The notes: generated by a model from the sequence alone, not told the origin. A stretch of DNA of 64,000 bases from Gemmatimonadaceae bacterium (GCA_019186945.1 JABAQJ010000007.1:62001-126000), one strand, 5' to 3'; positions 17,643 to 29,299 are shown, numbered from the stretch's first letter. Translations and numbers: made by a program.

Positions 17643-19426
17643 CATCGCTCGATCTCGCGCTGATCGGCAACGGAAGTGTCTCGGCGCTGGTGTCTCCCGA
17701 GGCCACGATCGTCTGGGGGTGCTTCCCACGGTTCGACGGCGACCCCGTGTTCTGTGCGCTCCTCAACGGCGAGCCGGCGGCCGACGGGATCGGCCTGTTC
17801 GCCATCGAGCTGCTGGATCAGGTCTCGTGCACTCAGCAGTACGTCACGAACACGCCCGTCCTGGTGACGCGGCTGGCCGACCGGAGCGGCGGCGCGATCG
17901 AGGTGACCGACTTCGCTCCGCGCTTTCGCCAGTTCGGCCGCATGTTCTGTCCGCTGTCGATCGTCCGCCAGATCAGACGCGTGACAGGAACGCCACGGAT
18001 ACGCATCCGCCTCCGTCCGGCACGAGATTACGGGCGTGTCCCTGCCGAACGGACTTCCGGCAGCAACCACATCCGGTATCGCGGCACCGAGGACACATTG
18101 CGCCTGACGACTAATGCGTCGATCTCGGCGTTGCTGGAAGAGAACGCCTTCTTCCTGGACGACTCGGTGACCCTCCTGCTCGGACCGGACGAAACGCTCC
18201 AGGGATCGGTGACGGAGGTCGGACGCCGCTTCCGCGAGGAGACCACGGCGTACTGGAAGAACTGGGTGCGCTCACTGGCTATTCCGTTCGAATGGCAGGA
18301 TGTGGTCATCCGTGCCGCGATCACCCTCAAGTTGAATGCTTTCGACGATACGGGGGCGATCGTGGCCGCGATGACGACGTCGATCCCCGAGGCCGCGAAC
18401 AGCGGCCGCACCTGGGATTACCGGTACTGCTGGCTGCGCGACGCCTACTTCGTGGTGGAAGCGCTCAATCGCCTTGGCGCAACGCGTACGATGGAGCGCT
18501 ACGTGAACTACATCGTCAACGTGATCGCCGACGCGCCGGATGGGCGGCTGCAGCCTCTGTACGGGCTGACGGGTCGCTCGATGCTGGAGGAACGCGTCGT
18601 CGATTCGCTGCCGGGATACCGGGGGATGGGACCGGTCCGCGTCGGCAACCAGGCTTACCAGCAGATACAACACGACGTCTACGGATCCGCAATCCTCGCC
18701 GCGATGCACTTGTTCTTCGACCAGCGTCTGGAAAGCGGTGGCAACGAGGCCCTGTTCCGGCGACTCGAGGCCCTGGGCCACCATGCCGCGGCGCTGTTCG
18801 ACCAGCCGGATGCCGGAATCTGGGAGCTCCGAGGGTCGACCCACGTGCACACGTTCTCCAGCATGATGTGCTGGGCCGGATGCGATCGTCTGGCGCGGAT
18901 CGCCGCTCACCTGGGTCTCGAACAAGCGGCCGCGGACTGGAGGCGCACGGCCTCCCGCATGCACGAAGTCATCTGCGCGCGGTGCTGGAATGCCGCGCTA
19001 GGCAGTTTTGTCGCGACGATGGACGGCTCGTCGCTCGATGCCAGCCTCCTGCGCATGCATGACCTGGGTTTCCTCGCGGCTGACGATCCCCGTTTCGCTG
19101 GCACGGTGGCCGCCGTCGAACGACACCTGCGCCGCGGCGATTTCATTTTCCGCTACGTCGAGGCGGATGATTTCGGTACGCCGGAAAACGCGTTCGTCGC
19201 CTGCACGTTCTGGTACATCAACGCTCTGGCGGCGCTAGGCCGACACGACGAGGCTCGCGCGCTGTTCGCGAACATTCTTGCCTGCTGTAACCGCCACGGC
19301 CTGCTGGCCGAGCACATCGACCCGGAATCCAGGGAGCAGTGGGGGAACTTCGTGCAGACTTACAGCATGGTGGGGCTGATCAGTTCCGCGACGCGGCTCT
19401 CGATTCCATGGGAGCAGGCCTTCTGA
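17639..19426 (+). CDS. GH15 family glycoside hydrolase (glucoamylase/trehalase type)
   Basis: A 595-residue protein with the N-terminal beta domain (LALIGNGSVSALVSPEATIVWGCFPRFDG) and the (alpha/alpha)6 catalytic domain of GH15: RTWDYRYCWLRDA, GIWELRGSTHVHTFSSMMCW (general acid region) and the late PENAFVACTFWYINAL. The start overlaps otsB as ATGA. GH15 members next to otsAB can act as trehalases or on alpha-glucans. Coupling to trehalose synthesis suggests trehalose turnover, but substrate cannot be decided from sequence. No export signal is seen, so it is cytoplasmic like OtsA/OtsB catalytic parts. Confidence 0.85.
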   Translation: MTSLDLALIGNGSVSALVSPEATIVWGCFPRFDGDPVFCALLNGEPAADGIGLFAIELLDQVSCTQQYVTNTPVLVTRLADRSGGAIEVTDFAPRFRQFGRMFCPLSIVRQIRRVTGTPRIRIRLRPARDYGRVPAERTSGSNHIRYRGTEDTLRLTTNASISALLEENAFFLDDSVTLLLGPDETLQGSVTEVGRRFREETTAYWKNWVRSLAIPFEWQDVVIRAAITLKLNAFDDTGAIVAAMTTSIPEAANSGRTWDYRYCWLRDAYFVVEALNRLGATRTMERYVNYIVNVIADAPDGRLQPLYGLTGRSMLEERVVDSLPGYRGMGPVRVGNQAYQQIQHDVYGSAILAAMHLFFDQRLESGGNEALFRRLEALGHHAAALFDQPDAGIWELRGSTHVHTFSSMMCWAGCDRLARIAAHLGLEQAAADWRRTASRMHEVICARCWNAALGSFVATMDGSSLDASLLRMHDLGFLAADDPRFAGTVAAVERHLRRGDFIFRYVEADDFGTPENAFVACTFWYINALAALGRHDEARALFANILACCNRHGLLAEHIDPESREQWGNFVQTYSMVGLISSATRLSIPWEQAF

Positions 19427-19459
19427 GCGGCACGTCGCGCGTGGCAACAACGGTCCGTG

Positions 19460-20518
19460 CTACCGCCAGACTTCTCCCAGTAGTCGCATCCAGTTGCCGC
19501 CGATGATCTTCTCGATCCGGGTCGATGAGTGGCCTGCGGACGCCAGCGCATCGGCGATCAGGTCCAGTCGGCGCGGAGAATTGAAGTCCGGAACGTAGGT
19601 AAAAACGTCTTCCGACTCCCCCGGCGCGGAGATCCCCAGCTGCCGGCGCGTGCGGATGCTCTCGGCGTGCGCCTTCCGGTACTCGGCCGTCAGCTCGATC
19701 GGAGTGATCGACAGGTCGCTGCCGATCCCGACGTGGTCCTCGCCGCAGACATCGATGGCATGCGAAATGTGCCGAAGTACGTCGTCACTTCCCGGCTGCC
19801 CCGACGTTCGGAGATACGGCATCAGGTAGATCCCGACGACGCCGCCACCCTCGGCGATCGCCCTGAGGATCGCATCCGGCTTGTTGCGGGGCATGTCGGC
19901 GATCGCGGCGCAACCCGTGTGCGTGGCCGCGACCGGGCGCGTCGAGGCACGGATGGCATCCATCGACGTCTGCCGCCCGACATGGCTCAGATCCACGAGG
20001 ATGCCCAACTCGTTCATCCGCCCGATGCAGGCACGTCCGAACGTGGTCAGGCCGCCGTTGGATGGCTCCAGACAGCCATCGCCTAACAAGTTCCGGACGT
20101 TGTAGGTGAACTGCACGATCCGGACGCCCAGGTGATAGAACAGGTCCACGTACGCCGGATCGTTCCCGAACATCGTACCGTCCTGGAAACCGAGCACGAC
20201 GCCCAGCCGTCTGGTCCGCTTCGCCTCCCGCAGGTCGGCGATCGTTCGCACCTTGAGCAGGACGTCCGGATGCGCCGCGAACTCGCGCTCCCAGAACGCG
20301 ATGTTGCCGGCTGTCTCGATAAACGCGGGCTCACCCACGCCCGATCCACTGACCGTGGCGTTGCAGCCGGTCATCCCGGAGCGACGTGCATTCTCGATCA
20401 TGGTGGCGCTGAACGGCCGCCCGTACATGTCGTTGACGTTGAACGGGCCGACGGTTGCCAGCAGGTCGATTGCGTAGGCGGCGTCGTAACCGGGCCAGAG
20501 TCCGCTCATGCCGTCCAT
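19460..20518 (-). CDS. M19 family dipeptidase-like protein, no signal peptide
   Basis: A 352-residue M19-fold protein, closely similar along its length to the gene just upstream (20506-21681). Conserved second-site His are in VDLSHVGRQT and ATHTGCAAI, and the Asp is in [10 protein letters not shown]. As in the 8261 gene the HxD motif is absent (AIDLLATVG) and the bridging Glu position is Gln (GFQDGTMF). It starts at ATG 20518, overlapping the upstream gene by 13 bases, and has no export signal, so it appears cytoplasmic. It converges on the GH15 gene. Probable dipeptide or dipeptide-like hydrolase. Confidence 0.82.
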   Translation of the reverse strand: MDGMSGLWPGYDAAYAIDLLATVGPFNVNDMYGRPFSATMIENARRSGMTGCNATVSGSGVGEPAFIETAGNIAFWEREFAAHPDVLLKVRTIADLREAKRTRRLGVVLGFQDGTMFGNDPAYVDLFYHLGVRIVQFTYNVRNLLGDGCLEPSNGGLTTFGRACIGRMNELGILVDLSHVGRQTSMDAIRASTRPVAATHTGCAAIADMPRNKPDAILRAIAEGGGVVGIYLMPYLRTSGQPGSDDVLRHISHAIDVCGEDHVGIGSDLSITPIELTAEYRKAHAESIRTRRQLGISAPGESEDVFTYVPDFNSPRRLDLIADALASAGHSSTRIEKIIGGNWMRLLGEVWR

Positions 20519-21681
20519 ACCTCGCCAAGAAGACGGTACCAGTTCCCACCGATGACCTTCGCGATGCGGGCAGATCCGTGGCCGGCTTTGGCCAGTGCGT
20601 CGGCGATCTGCTCCATCCGTCGCGGTGTGTTGAAGTCGGGCACGAAGTTGTAGACGCTCTCGTCCTCGCCTGGCGCCATGATACCGGCGCGACGCCGGCG
20701 CCTGACGAAGTCGGTGTGCCTGGCGCGGAACTCGGGAGTCAGTGTGAGCGGCGTGATGGAGAGGTCGCTCCCGATACCGACATGGTCCTCGCCGCAGACG
20801 TCGATCGCATGCGAGACGTGTCTGATCACGTCGTCCGCCCCCGGTTGCGCACCGGCCCGCAGGAACGGCATCAGATAGATGCCTACCACGCCGCCGCTGT
20901 CCGCGATCGCCTTGAGCAGCGCATCGGGCTTGTTGCGCGGTACATCGTTCAGTGCGGCGCAGCCCGTGTGCGTCGCCGCCACCGGCTTCCTCGATGCCTT
21001 GATCGCATCCGCCGAAGTCTGCCGGCCGACATGACCAAGGTCGACGAGGACTCCCACGTCGTTCAGGCGTTCGATTACACGGCGCCCGAACGTGGAGAGC
21101 CCGCTGTTCGCCGGTTCCAGGCAGCCGTCGCCCGACAGGTTGCGGACGTTGTACGTGAGCTGGACTATCCGCACGCCCAGGTTGTGGAAGAGGTTCACCC
21201 GCGATACGTCGGCATCAAACATCGTCGTGTCCTGAAAGCCCAGGATCACGCCCACACGTCTGGAACGCTTCGCTTCCTGCAGGTCCGCGACGTTGCGGAT
21301 CTTGATGAACGCGTCCGGATGAGCCATGAACTCGCGTTCGTAGTACGCGATGTTGCTGACGGTGCCGACGAATGACGCCGCGCCCACCCCGGATGCGCTG
21401 CATGTCGCATTCACCGCCGTGATCCCGGACGTCCGGCAATTTTCCACCATTTCCGGGGACAACGGGTGCTCGTACTGGTCCGTCGTGTTGAAATGGGTGA
21501 TGTTGGCCAGGCAGTCGATGACGATGGCGTCGTCGTAGCCAGGCCAGGCGGGTGTGTTCGATCGCGGCAGGTCGTCCTTCCGGACGGCGCTGGCCAGCGA
21601 CAGCGACGTATCGGCGGCAACGAGGGTGGCGACTGCTTGCCGTGAGAACTCTCGTCGGGAAATCGGATCTCCGTCAGGCAT
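20506..21681 (-). CDS. M19 family dipeptidase-like protein with Tat signal
   Basis: About 391 residues, starting at ATG 21681 (in-frame ATGs also at 21690 and 21723). The N-terminus has a twin-arginine signal ([17 protein letters not shown]), so it is probably exported folded. The body is paralogous to the 19460 gene: [37 protein letters not shown]. The HxD motif is replaced ([10 protein letters not shown]). It is the first gene of the two-gene minus-strand unit and is divergent from ettA, with ~125 bases between. Confidence 0.82.
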   Translation of the reverse strand: MPDGDPISRREFSRQAVATLVAADTSLSLASAVRKDDLPRSNTPAWPGYDDAIVIDCLANITHFNTTDQYEHPLSPEMVENCRTSGITAVNATCSASGVGAASFVGTVSNIAYYEREFMAHPDAFIKIRNVADLQEAKRSRRVGVILGFQDTTMFDADVSRVNLFHNLGVRIVQLTYNVRNLSGDGCLEPANSGLSTFGRRVIERLNDVGVLVDLGHVGRQTSADAIKASRKPVAATHTGCAALNDVPRNKPDALLKAIADSGGVVGIYLMPFLRAGAQPGADDVIRHVSHAIDVCGEDHVGIGSDLSITPLTLTPEFRARHTDFVRRRRRAGIMAPGEDESVYNFVPDFNTPRRMEQIADALAKAGHGSARIAKVIGGNWYRLLGEVWTA

Positions 21682-21807
21682 GGCTCGCATGTTGGCGGTC
21701 GGGTCTGCGCGGAGAAGATGCATGATGGCGGGCGGGCGCGGAACATCCCTTCCACGACTAGATTCCCCACCCCGCAAAGGTGCGGAAGCCTTCACTCGCG
21801 AGTTCCC

Positions 21808-23484
<1,677 letters not shown>

Positions 23485-23539
23485 CAGCGAGCCCGTTCAA
23501 TCCGGACCGCCACATCAGCTGCATGTCAGTCGCGCCGTT

Positions 23540-24106
23540 TCACCAGAAGTACCGGCGCAGACCCTTCATTTGCCGCCGGTCCATGCGCTGGTGCATGTGC
23601 CAGTACATCCAGAATCCGCTCGCGGTCATGAGCGCCAGGGCCAGACCCCAGAACATGGCGACCACCAGTCCGCCATCGCCGAAGGCCTCACCGCTGTGTA
23701 CTCGCGTGAGCAATGGCTTGTCGACGTACGCGTCCACCTTCAGCAACTCGCCCGTCATGGCCTGCACCTCGTAACGCTTGTCCTCGCCACCGGTCGGTTT
23801 GCCGGTGAACAGGGTGACCGTGGGCTGGTCGCCCTTGAACTCTATCGTCACCTTGTCCACCGGGGCATTCGGTGCCGTGGCGCGGACGGTGGAGAACGCC
23901 TTCTCGATCGGCCCGGACCAGACCTGCGACGACGATGAGGTCGTCACCGGACTGATGACCTTACGCAGCGCTTCGCGCTTGATCTCTTCGGCGCCGAAGA
24001 ACTCGTTGATTGCCACGCTGACACCGGTAACGCCCGCGAACAGGAGGAACAGGGCAGCGGGCAGGCTTATCCACCGATGCCACCGCCGAAGAAACGCAAT
24101 GTTCAT
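23540..24106 (-). CDS. PepSY-associated transmembrane protein
   Basis: A 188-residue membrane protein. An N-terminal helix (residues ~12-34, LPAALFLLFAGVTGVSVAI) is followed by a ~110-residue extracytoplasmic PepSY-like region (DKVTIEFKGDQPTVTLFTG ... YEVQAMTGELLKVD) and a C-terminal helix (GLVVAMFWGLALALMTASGFWMYW). His residues in MNIAFLRRWHRWIS and HSGEAF fit the PepSY_TM family, often linked to iron reduction or siderophore uptake. No TonB or iron gene is adjacent. It is much shorter than full PepSY_TM reductases (~400 residues). Confidence 0.75.
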   Translation of the reverse strand: MNIAFLRRWHRWISLPAALFLLFAGVTGVSVAINEFFGAEEIKREALRKVISPVTTSSSSQVWSGPIEKAFSTVRATAPNAPVDKVTIEFKGDQPTVTLFTGKPTGGEDKRYEVQAMTGELLKVDAYVDKPLLTRVHSGEAFGDGGLVVAMFWGLALALMTASGFWMYWHMHQRMDRRQMKGLRRYFW

Positions 24107-24285
24107 TCACAATGCCTCGTGCTGGAGTCGGCACCGCGCAAGGCGGCACGATCGGACAGGGCCCGAAGGCTAGTCCGCATGCGTCCTGCTGTCGAGTTGT
24201 TCGCATCGACACGCGCCTGCGCGTTCCACATCCCTGTTCCATGCGCTCGGCCCTCGGGTGCCTTGCCAGTCCGCGTTTGGCGGAT

Positions 24286-25173
24286 ATGATGAAGTCGATG
24301 TCTGTGACCCCCGCGCCGAGCATCGCCGTACCGGATCGCCGTCCCACCGACGATGAGCTGGACGCCTTTGGCGTGTCGCACCGCGGAAAAGTGCGCGAAC
24401 GGAACGAGGATCACTTCCTCCTCTCTTCCGTGCACAAGGTCATGCGGGTGCGGGCAACGTCGCTGCCGTTCTCCGATGCTCTCGAACGCCCCAGCGGTCG
24501 ACTGGGATTGCTGGGGATGGTGGCAGACGGAGTCGGTGGCAGCCGCGGTGGCGAGGAAGCGAGTCGTGCCGCGCTGGAAACGATCGCCGCATACGTCACC
24601 AACATGACGCAGTGCGTCTATACGGCAGATCCGACGGCTGCGGACGCGTTCGTCAAGGTGTTGCAGGACGCCGCGCAACGGACGCACGAGTCGGTGGTCG
24701 CACGGTCGAAGGAGAACCCGCTCCTTGCCGGTATGGCGACGACGCTCACGTTATGCATCGGCGTCTGGCCGATGATGTACTTCCTCCACGTCGGCGACAG
24801 CCGCTGTTACCAGCTGTACGACGGTTCGCTCCACCAGATCACCAAGGACCAGACGCTGGCGCAGGAACTCGTCGATAGCGGTGTGCTCAAGCCGGAAGAA
24901 GCGGCGCGGACCCGACTGGCTCACGTGCTTTCGAGCGCAATCGGCGGCATGTCCACGCCCGTCGTGGGATTCGTTCGGCTGCGACCCGGCACGGTCACGA
25001 TGCTGTGCACGGACGGTCTCACCAAACACGTTTCCGACCAGCAGATCGAGCACCGGCTGAAGACCATGACGTCCGCTGAGCAGGTCTGCAACGCGTTGCT
25101 CCAGGATGCGTTGGACGGGGGTGGAACGGACAACATCACTATCGCGGTCGCCCGCGCGATCCTGAAGACCTGA
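24286..25173 (+). CDS. PP2C-type Ser/Thr protein phosphatase
   Basis: About 295 residues; start ATG 24286 (ATGs at 24289 and 24298 are alternatives). PP2C metal-binding motifs are complete: SHRGKVRERNEDH, GMVADGVGG, MLCTDGLTKHVSD and GGTDNITIAV. The protein is soluble and should reverse phosphorylation by bacterial Hanks-type kinases, two of which are in this window (1-2256 and 50052-52946), though neither is adjacent. An insert between the first two motifs (HKVMRVRATSLPFSDALERPSGRLG) is longer than in small Stp1 proteins. Confidence 0.88.
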   Translation: MMKSMSVTPAPSIAVPDRRPTDDELDAFGVSHRGKVRERNEDHFLLSSVHKVMRVRATSLPFSDALERPSGRLGLLGMVADGVGGSRGGEEASRAALETIAAYVTNMTQCVYTADPTAADAFVKVLQDAAQRTHESVVARSKENPLLAGMATTLTLCIGVWPMMYFLHVGDSRCYQLYDGSLHQITKDQTLAQELVDSGVLKPEEAARTRLAHVLSSAIGGMSTPVVGFVRLRPGTVTMLCTDGLTKHVSDQQIEHRLKTMTSAEQVCNALLQDALDGGGTDNITIAVARAILKT

Positions 25174-25398
25174 CGCGAGGGCGTTCGGGTGGCGGCAGCG
25201 CTGCCCGGGAGCCACTGGACCGATTGAAGGGTCACGCGGTTCGCTTCCTCTCGCGGCCCGCGCGTGTGCGTGCGATACTTGGCGAGCCCCGGGGAAACCG
25301 CTGCCGGTCGGCCCTCCGTCGGCCGATGCAGCAGACGTTCGTCGCACACTCGACATCTCATGAGCCCGACGCCTCGACCTCTTCCGCATACTCGTGCC

Positions 25399-27213
25399 AT
25401 GCATACGGTCCCCACGGTCGCTCCCGTGCCACGCTTCGCGTCCGGTGTAACACCACGCATCGCTCCCGCGGCCACCTTGACATACGTCGCGACGATCCTT
25501 GTGACCGCGTCGATTGCGCTCACAGCTCCGGCCACCGCTGCCGCGCAGTCTCGTCAGGCAGGTCCTCGCTTCGCGATCTCCTTTCCGCGCGAACGTTCCG
25601 CCGCTCCGATCGACGGCCGCCTGATCGTGATACTCTCGACCGACGATCGCGCCGAACCGCGCTTCCAGTATTCGTACGGTTTGGCGACTCAACCGGCATT
25701 CGCGATCGACGTCGACAACTGGATGCCAGGGACGGAGCGAGTCGTCGATGCGAGCGCCTTCGGCTTTCCAGTCCGCTCGCTCGCGCAGGTGCCGAAGGGG
25801 AGCTATCGCGTCCAGGCGATCGTGAACCGATACGAGACTTTCACGCGCTCCGACGGCTACACGGTCAAACTCCCGCCGGACAAGGGCGAGGGCCAGCACT
25901 GGAACATCAAGCCCGGCAACCTCTATTCGACGCCTACGCCGGTGACGATCGATCCGTCGAAGCCCGCGACGGTGCGCCTGACGCTCGACCAGGAGATTCC
26001 TCCAATCCCGGACTACGTCGAGACGAAGTACGTGAAGCACGTCCGCATTCGCAGCGAGCGACTCAGCAAGTTCTGGGGCCGCGACATGCACATCGCGGCG
26101 TTCGTCACGCTTCCCTGGGGATTCGACGATCATCCCGACGCGCGCTATCCGCTCGTCATCAACCACGGCCACTTCTCGACGGCGCCGGACAACTGGCGCG
26201 AGACGCCGCCGGATCCGAACCTCGCGCCCGATTACAGCGAGCGTTTCTCGCTCGCCGGCTACAACCGCATCCAGCAACAGGCCGCGTGGGACCTCTTCCA
26301 GGATTGGACCGGCAAGGGATTCCCGCGCATGCTGCTCGTGCAGATCCAGCACCCGACGCCGTACTACGATGACTCGTATGCGGTCAACTCGGCGAACAAC
26401 GGGCCGTGGGGTGACGCGATCCAATACGAATTGCTACCGGAAATCGAGCGCCGCTTCCGCGGCATCGGGCAGGGATGGGCGCGTTTCGTCTACGGCGGAT
26501 CGACGGGCGGCTGGGAGTCGATGGCCGTGCAGATGTTCTATCCGGACGAGTACAACGGCGCCTGGATCGCGTGCCCTGACCCGATCGACTTCCGCCATTA
26601 CACGGTCGTCAACATCTATGAGGACACCAACGCGTACTACATGGACTCACGCTGGAAGCGAACTCCTCGCGTGGGACACCGGAACTATCTGGGTCATGTC
26701 GACGCTACGCTCGAGGAAATGAACCACTACGAGCTGCTGCTTGGCGCGCACTCCCGATCCGGCGACCAGTGGGACGTCTGGGAGTCCGTCTTTTCTCCCG
26801 TTGGCCCGGACGGATACCCGAAGCCGATCTGGAACAAGCTCACGGGCACGATCGACAAGTCCGTAGCCGAGTACTGGAAGCAGCACTACGATCTCTCGTA
26901 CATCCTGCAGCGCGACTGGAAGACGTCGGGCCCGAAGCTCAAGGGCAAGCTCCGCCTGTATGTCGGCGATATGGACAACTACTACCTGAACAACGCGGTC
27001 TATGAGGTCGAGAAGTTCCTGAAAAGCGCGGATCCCGCCTCCGATGCCGTGATCGACTACGGCGATCGAGACGAGCATTGCTGGAACGGCGACCAGACAC
27101 GGGGCAACGCCTATTCGAGGCTCAGATACAACCAGATGGCAATGCCGTGGTTTGTCGAGCGGATGCTGATGACGGCGCCTCGCGGTGCGGACCTTCGCAG
27201 CTGGCGCTATTGA
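25399..27213 (+). CDS. Secreted alpha/beta-hydrolase, putative esterase
   Basis: About 604 residues from ATG 25399 (ATG 25360 also possible). An N-terminal hydrophobic stretch ending in ATAAAQS is a signal peptide. A ~190-residue beta-rich N-terminal part is followed by an esterase-D-like alpha/beta-hydrolase domain: LVINHGHFS oxyanion region, nucleophile elbow YGGSTGGWES, and the late His in GDRDEHCWNGD. The substrate is not apparent; similar proteins are annotated only as putative esterases. Upstream 225 bases (25174-25398) show no gene. Confidence 0.72.
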   Translation: MHTVPTVAPVPRFASGVTPRIAPAATLTYVATILVTASIALTAPATAAAQSRQAGPRFAISFPRERSAAPIDGRLIVILSTDDRAEPRFQYSYGLATQPAFAIDVDNWMPGTERVVDASAFGFPVRSLAQVPKGSYRVQAIVNRYETFTRSDGYTVKLPPDKGEGQHWNIKPGNLYSTPTPVTIDPSKPATVRLTLDQEIPPIPDYVETKYVKHVRIRSERLSKFWGRDMHIAAFVTLPWGFDDHPDARYPLVINHGHFSTAPDNWRETPPDPNLAPDYSERFSLAGYNRIQQQAAWDLFQDWTGKGFPRMLLVQIQHPTPYYDDSYAVNSANNGPWGDAIQYELLPEIERRFRGIGQGWARFVYGGSTGGWESMAVQMFYPDEYNGAWIACPDPIDFRHYTVVNIYEDTNAYYMDSRWKRTPRVGHRNYLGHVDATLEEMNHYELLLGAHSRSGDQWDVWESVFSPVGPDGYPKPIWNKLTGTIDKSVAEYWKQHYDLSYILQRDWKTSGPKLKGKLRLYVGDMDNYYLNNAVYEVEKFLKSADPASDAVIDYGDRDEHCWNGDQTRGNAYSRLRYNQMAMPWFVERMLMTAPRGADLRSWRY

Positions 27214-27328
27214 TGCCGCTGCAGCAGGGCAGCCCCCCCCTTCGCGCGAACGCCGGAACGGCCTCCATGCCGCCATGTTTCCCGAACCAGACCCCAGGGC
27301 GCTCGATCGGCTTTCTTTCGCTCGATTC

Positions 27329-27718
27329 ATGAGCAGGATGCGACTCCTCCTCACGGTCCTCGTGGCTCTCCATGCTGGCGGCGCGGCCGTCGCCGCGCAG
27401 CAACCGGGCAAGGACGTCACCGGAAAGTGGACGTTCGCCGTCACCACGGAAAACGGCACGGGATATCCCGCCGTGACCCTCAAGCAGGAGGGCGAAAGAG
27501 TCACGGGAACCTACGAGTCCCAGCGCATGGGTCTTCGTCTGCTCGAAGGGACGATAAAGGGAGATACGCTCCGGTTGACCTTGAAGTCCGCCAGCTCGGA
27601 CGTGCCGGACTTCTCCTTCGTTGGCGTGCTGGTCGACAGGGACAACGTGAAGGGCACCCTCGAAATGGGCGGCATGGGGAGCGCTGTGTTCGCCGGGAAA
27701 CGGGAATCGAAACCGTAG
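27329..27718 (+). CDS. Small secreted protein of unknown function
   Basis: A 129-residue protein with a signal peptide (LLLTVLVALHAGGAAVAAQ). The mature ~107 residues have alternating hydrophobic/polar beta strands (GKWTFAVTT, VTGTYESQRMG, LRLTLKS, FSFVGVLVD, GTLEMGGMG) suggestive of a small beta-barrel or lipocalin-like fold. I do not recognise a named family. It lies 115 bases after the esterase gene and converges on mpl with a 6-base gap. Confidence 0.65.
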   Translation: MSRMRLLLTVLVALHAGGAAVAAQQPGKDVTGKWTFAVTTENGTGYPAVTLKQEGERVTGTYESQRMGLRLLEGTIKGDTLRLTLKSASSDVPDFSFVGVLVDRDNVKGTLEMGGMGSAVFAGKRESKP

Positions 27719-27724
27719 CGGCGA

Positions 27725-29215
27725 CTAGCGTGAAGGCGGCGACTCCAGCGCCGAAAGCAGCATCGGGATGAAGCCGCCGAATGCTCCGTTACTCATCACC
27801 AGAACCACGTCGTTGGCTTTTGCGCCGGAAGCGACGAGGTGTACCATCTCGTTCGCGTCCGCTAGTGCGGACGCGGCGATGCCCCGGGCGTCGATCGCTT
27901 TCACCAGTGCCCACACGTCCAAACGCTCATTCGGCGGGACCTTGTCGTGCGGCTCGGGCAAGCGGATGCTGACGAGGTCTGCCCCGTCGAAGGCGGCGGC
28001 GTACTCCTCCTGGTGGATGTTGCGCCGGCTGGTGTTGGAGCGCGGCTCGAACACCGCCCAGAGGCGTCTGGTAGGGTAGCGTTGCCGGATGGCGGTAATC
28101 GTTTCTCGTACCGCTGTCGGGTGATGGGCAAAGTCGTCGATGACGAGGACGCCGCCGACCTCGCCTCGCGGTTCCTGTCGTCGTTTCACGCCGTGGAACG
28201 TGGCAAACCCCGCGACGATCGCCTCCGGGCTCAGACCTAACGAGCGAGCCGCCGCATACACGCCAGTCGCGTTTTCCAGGTTGTGGAAGCCCGACATCGG
28301 CAGGAGCAGGTGGGCTCGCTCTCCTTCCCGTTCGGTGATCCGGAACCGCGCTCCCTCTGTGCCGAACCGGGCGTCATCGGCGCGGAAGTCGGCGTCGCGG
28401 CCGTACGCATACGTGACCACCCGTGCGCGCGCATGCGCACGTGCGATCTCGACCGCTCGCGGGTACGACGCGCTCACTCCCAGCCAGCCACCGTCGGGCA
28501 GCGAAGCGACCAGACGTGCGAACGCCGTCTCGTAGTGCGGCAAGTCGCGATAGATGTCGGCGTGATCGAACTCGATACTCGTGAGGAGCGCCGTGCGCGC
28601 ACGATAGTGCAGGAACTTGGGCCCCTTGTCCCAGTAGGCCGTATCGTACTCATCGCCTTCCACTACCACATGCTGCCCCTTGCCCAGCCGGAAATTGGCA
28701 CCGTAGTTCACCGTGACGCCGCCGACGAGGAACGTCGGGTCAAGTCCAGCTGCAACGAGCACGTGGCCGAGCAACGCCGTGGTGGTCGTCTTCCCGTGCG
28801 TTCCGGCGATCACCACGCTGTGTCTGCCAGCGGTCGCCAGCGCACCGAACGCCGCCGGGAATGACATCTGCGCGATACAACGCTCGCGAAGCGCCACCGC
28901 CTCCGGATTCGTTCGACGGATCACGTTGCCGACGATCGCAAGGTCTGGACGCGCCCGGTCGAGGTTCAGTGCCGAGTAAGGGGTGAACACGTCGATTCCC
29001 CAAGCGCGAAGCATGTCGCTCATCGGCGGATACACGTTCTCGTCGCTGCCCGTGACGTCGTACCCGGCGGCCTTGAGCATGCCGGCGAACGCGCCCATCC
29101 CGGTGCCGCCAACGCCGACGAGATGAACGCGGCGCACCGCGCCGGGCTCGATGTCCGTCAGGATGACGCCGTTGTCGTCGGCGCGGCCGACTGCAGGATG
29201 CTGGTCGTCAGTCAC
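27725..29215 (-). CDS. mpl: UDP-N-acetylmuramate:L-alanyl-gamma-D-glutamyl-meso-diaminopimelate ligase
   Basis: A 496-residue Mur-ligase-family enzyme. The Rossmann start is HLVGVGGTGMGAFAGML, the ATP loop GTHGKTTTTALL, the carbamylated-Lys/central region VVEGDEYDTAYWDKGPKFLHY, and the C-terminal domain DFAHHPTAV. The GDEYDTAYWDKG segment distinguishes Mpl from MurC. It joins recycled murein tripeptide to UDP-MurNAc in the cytoplasm. The GTG at 29215 is chosen because upstream residues are not Mur-like. It follows the SpmAB gene on the same strand with an 84-base gap and fits the local cell-wall recycling theme. Confidence 0.9.
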   Translation of the reverse strand: MTDDQHPAVGRADDNGVILTDIEPGAVRRVHLVGVGGTGMGAFAGMLKAAGYDVTGSDENVYPPMSDMLRAWGIDVFTPYSALNLDRARPDLAIVGNVIRRTNPEAVALRERCIAQMSFPAAFGALATAGRHSVVIAGTHGKTTTTALLGHVLVAAGLDPTFLVGGVTVNYGANFRLGKGQHVVVEGDEYDTAYWDKGPKFLHYRARTALLTSIEFDHADIYRDLPHYETAFARLVASLPDGGWLGVSASYPRAVEIARAHARARVVTYAYGRDADFRADDARFGTEGARFRITEREGERAHLLLPMSGFHNLENATGVYAAARSLGLSPEAIVAGFATFHGVKRRQEPRGEVGGVLVIDDFAHHPTAVRETITAIRQRYPTRRLWAVFEPRSNTSRRNIHQEEYAAAFDGADLVSIRLPEPHDKVPPNERLDVWALVKAIDARGIAASALADANEMVHLVASGAKANDVVLVMSNGAFGGFIPMLLSALESPPSR

Positions 29216-29299
29216 GTTCAGGCCCTGATGAGGAGGCGAAGTCGCGCACGGCCCGGATCGTCGCCGGTTTCCGCCAACGCGACATCGATACGCGCGCAA

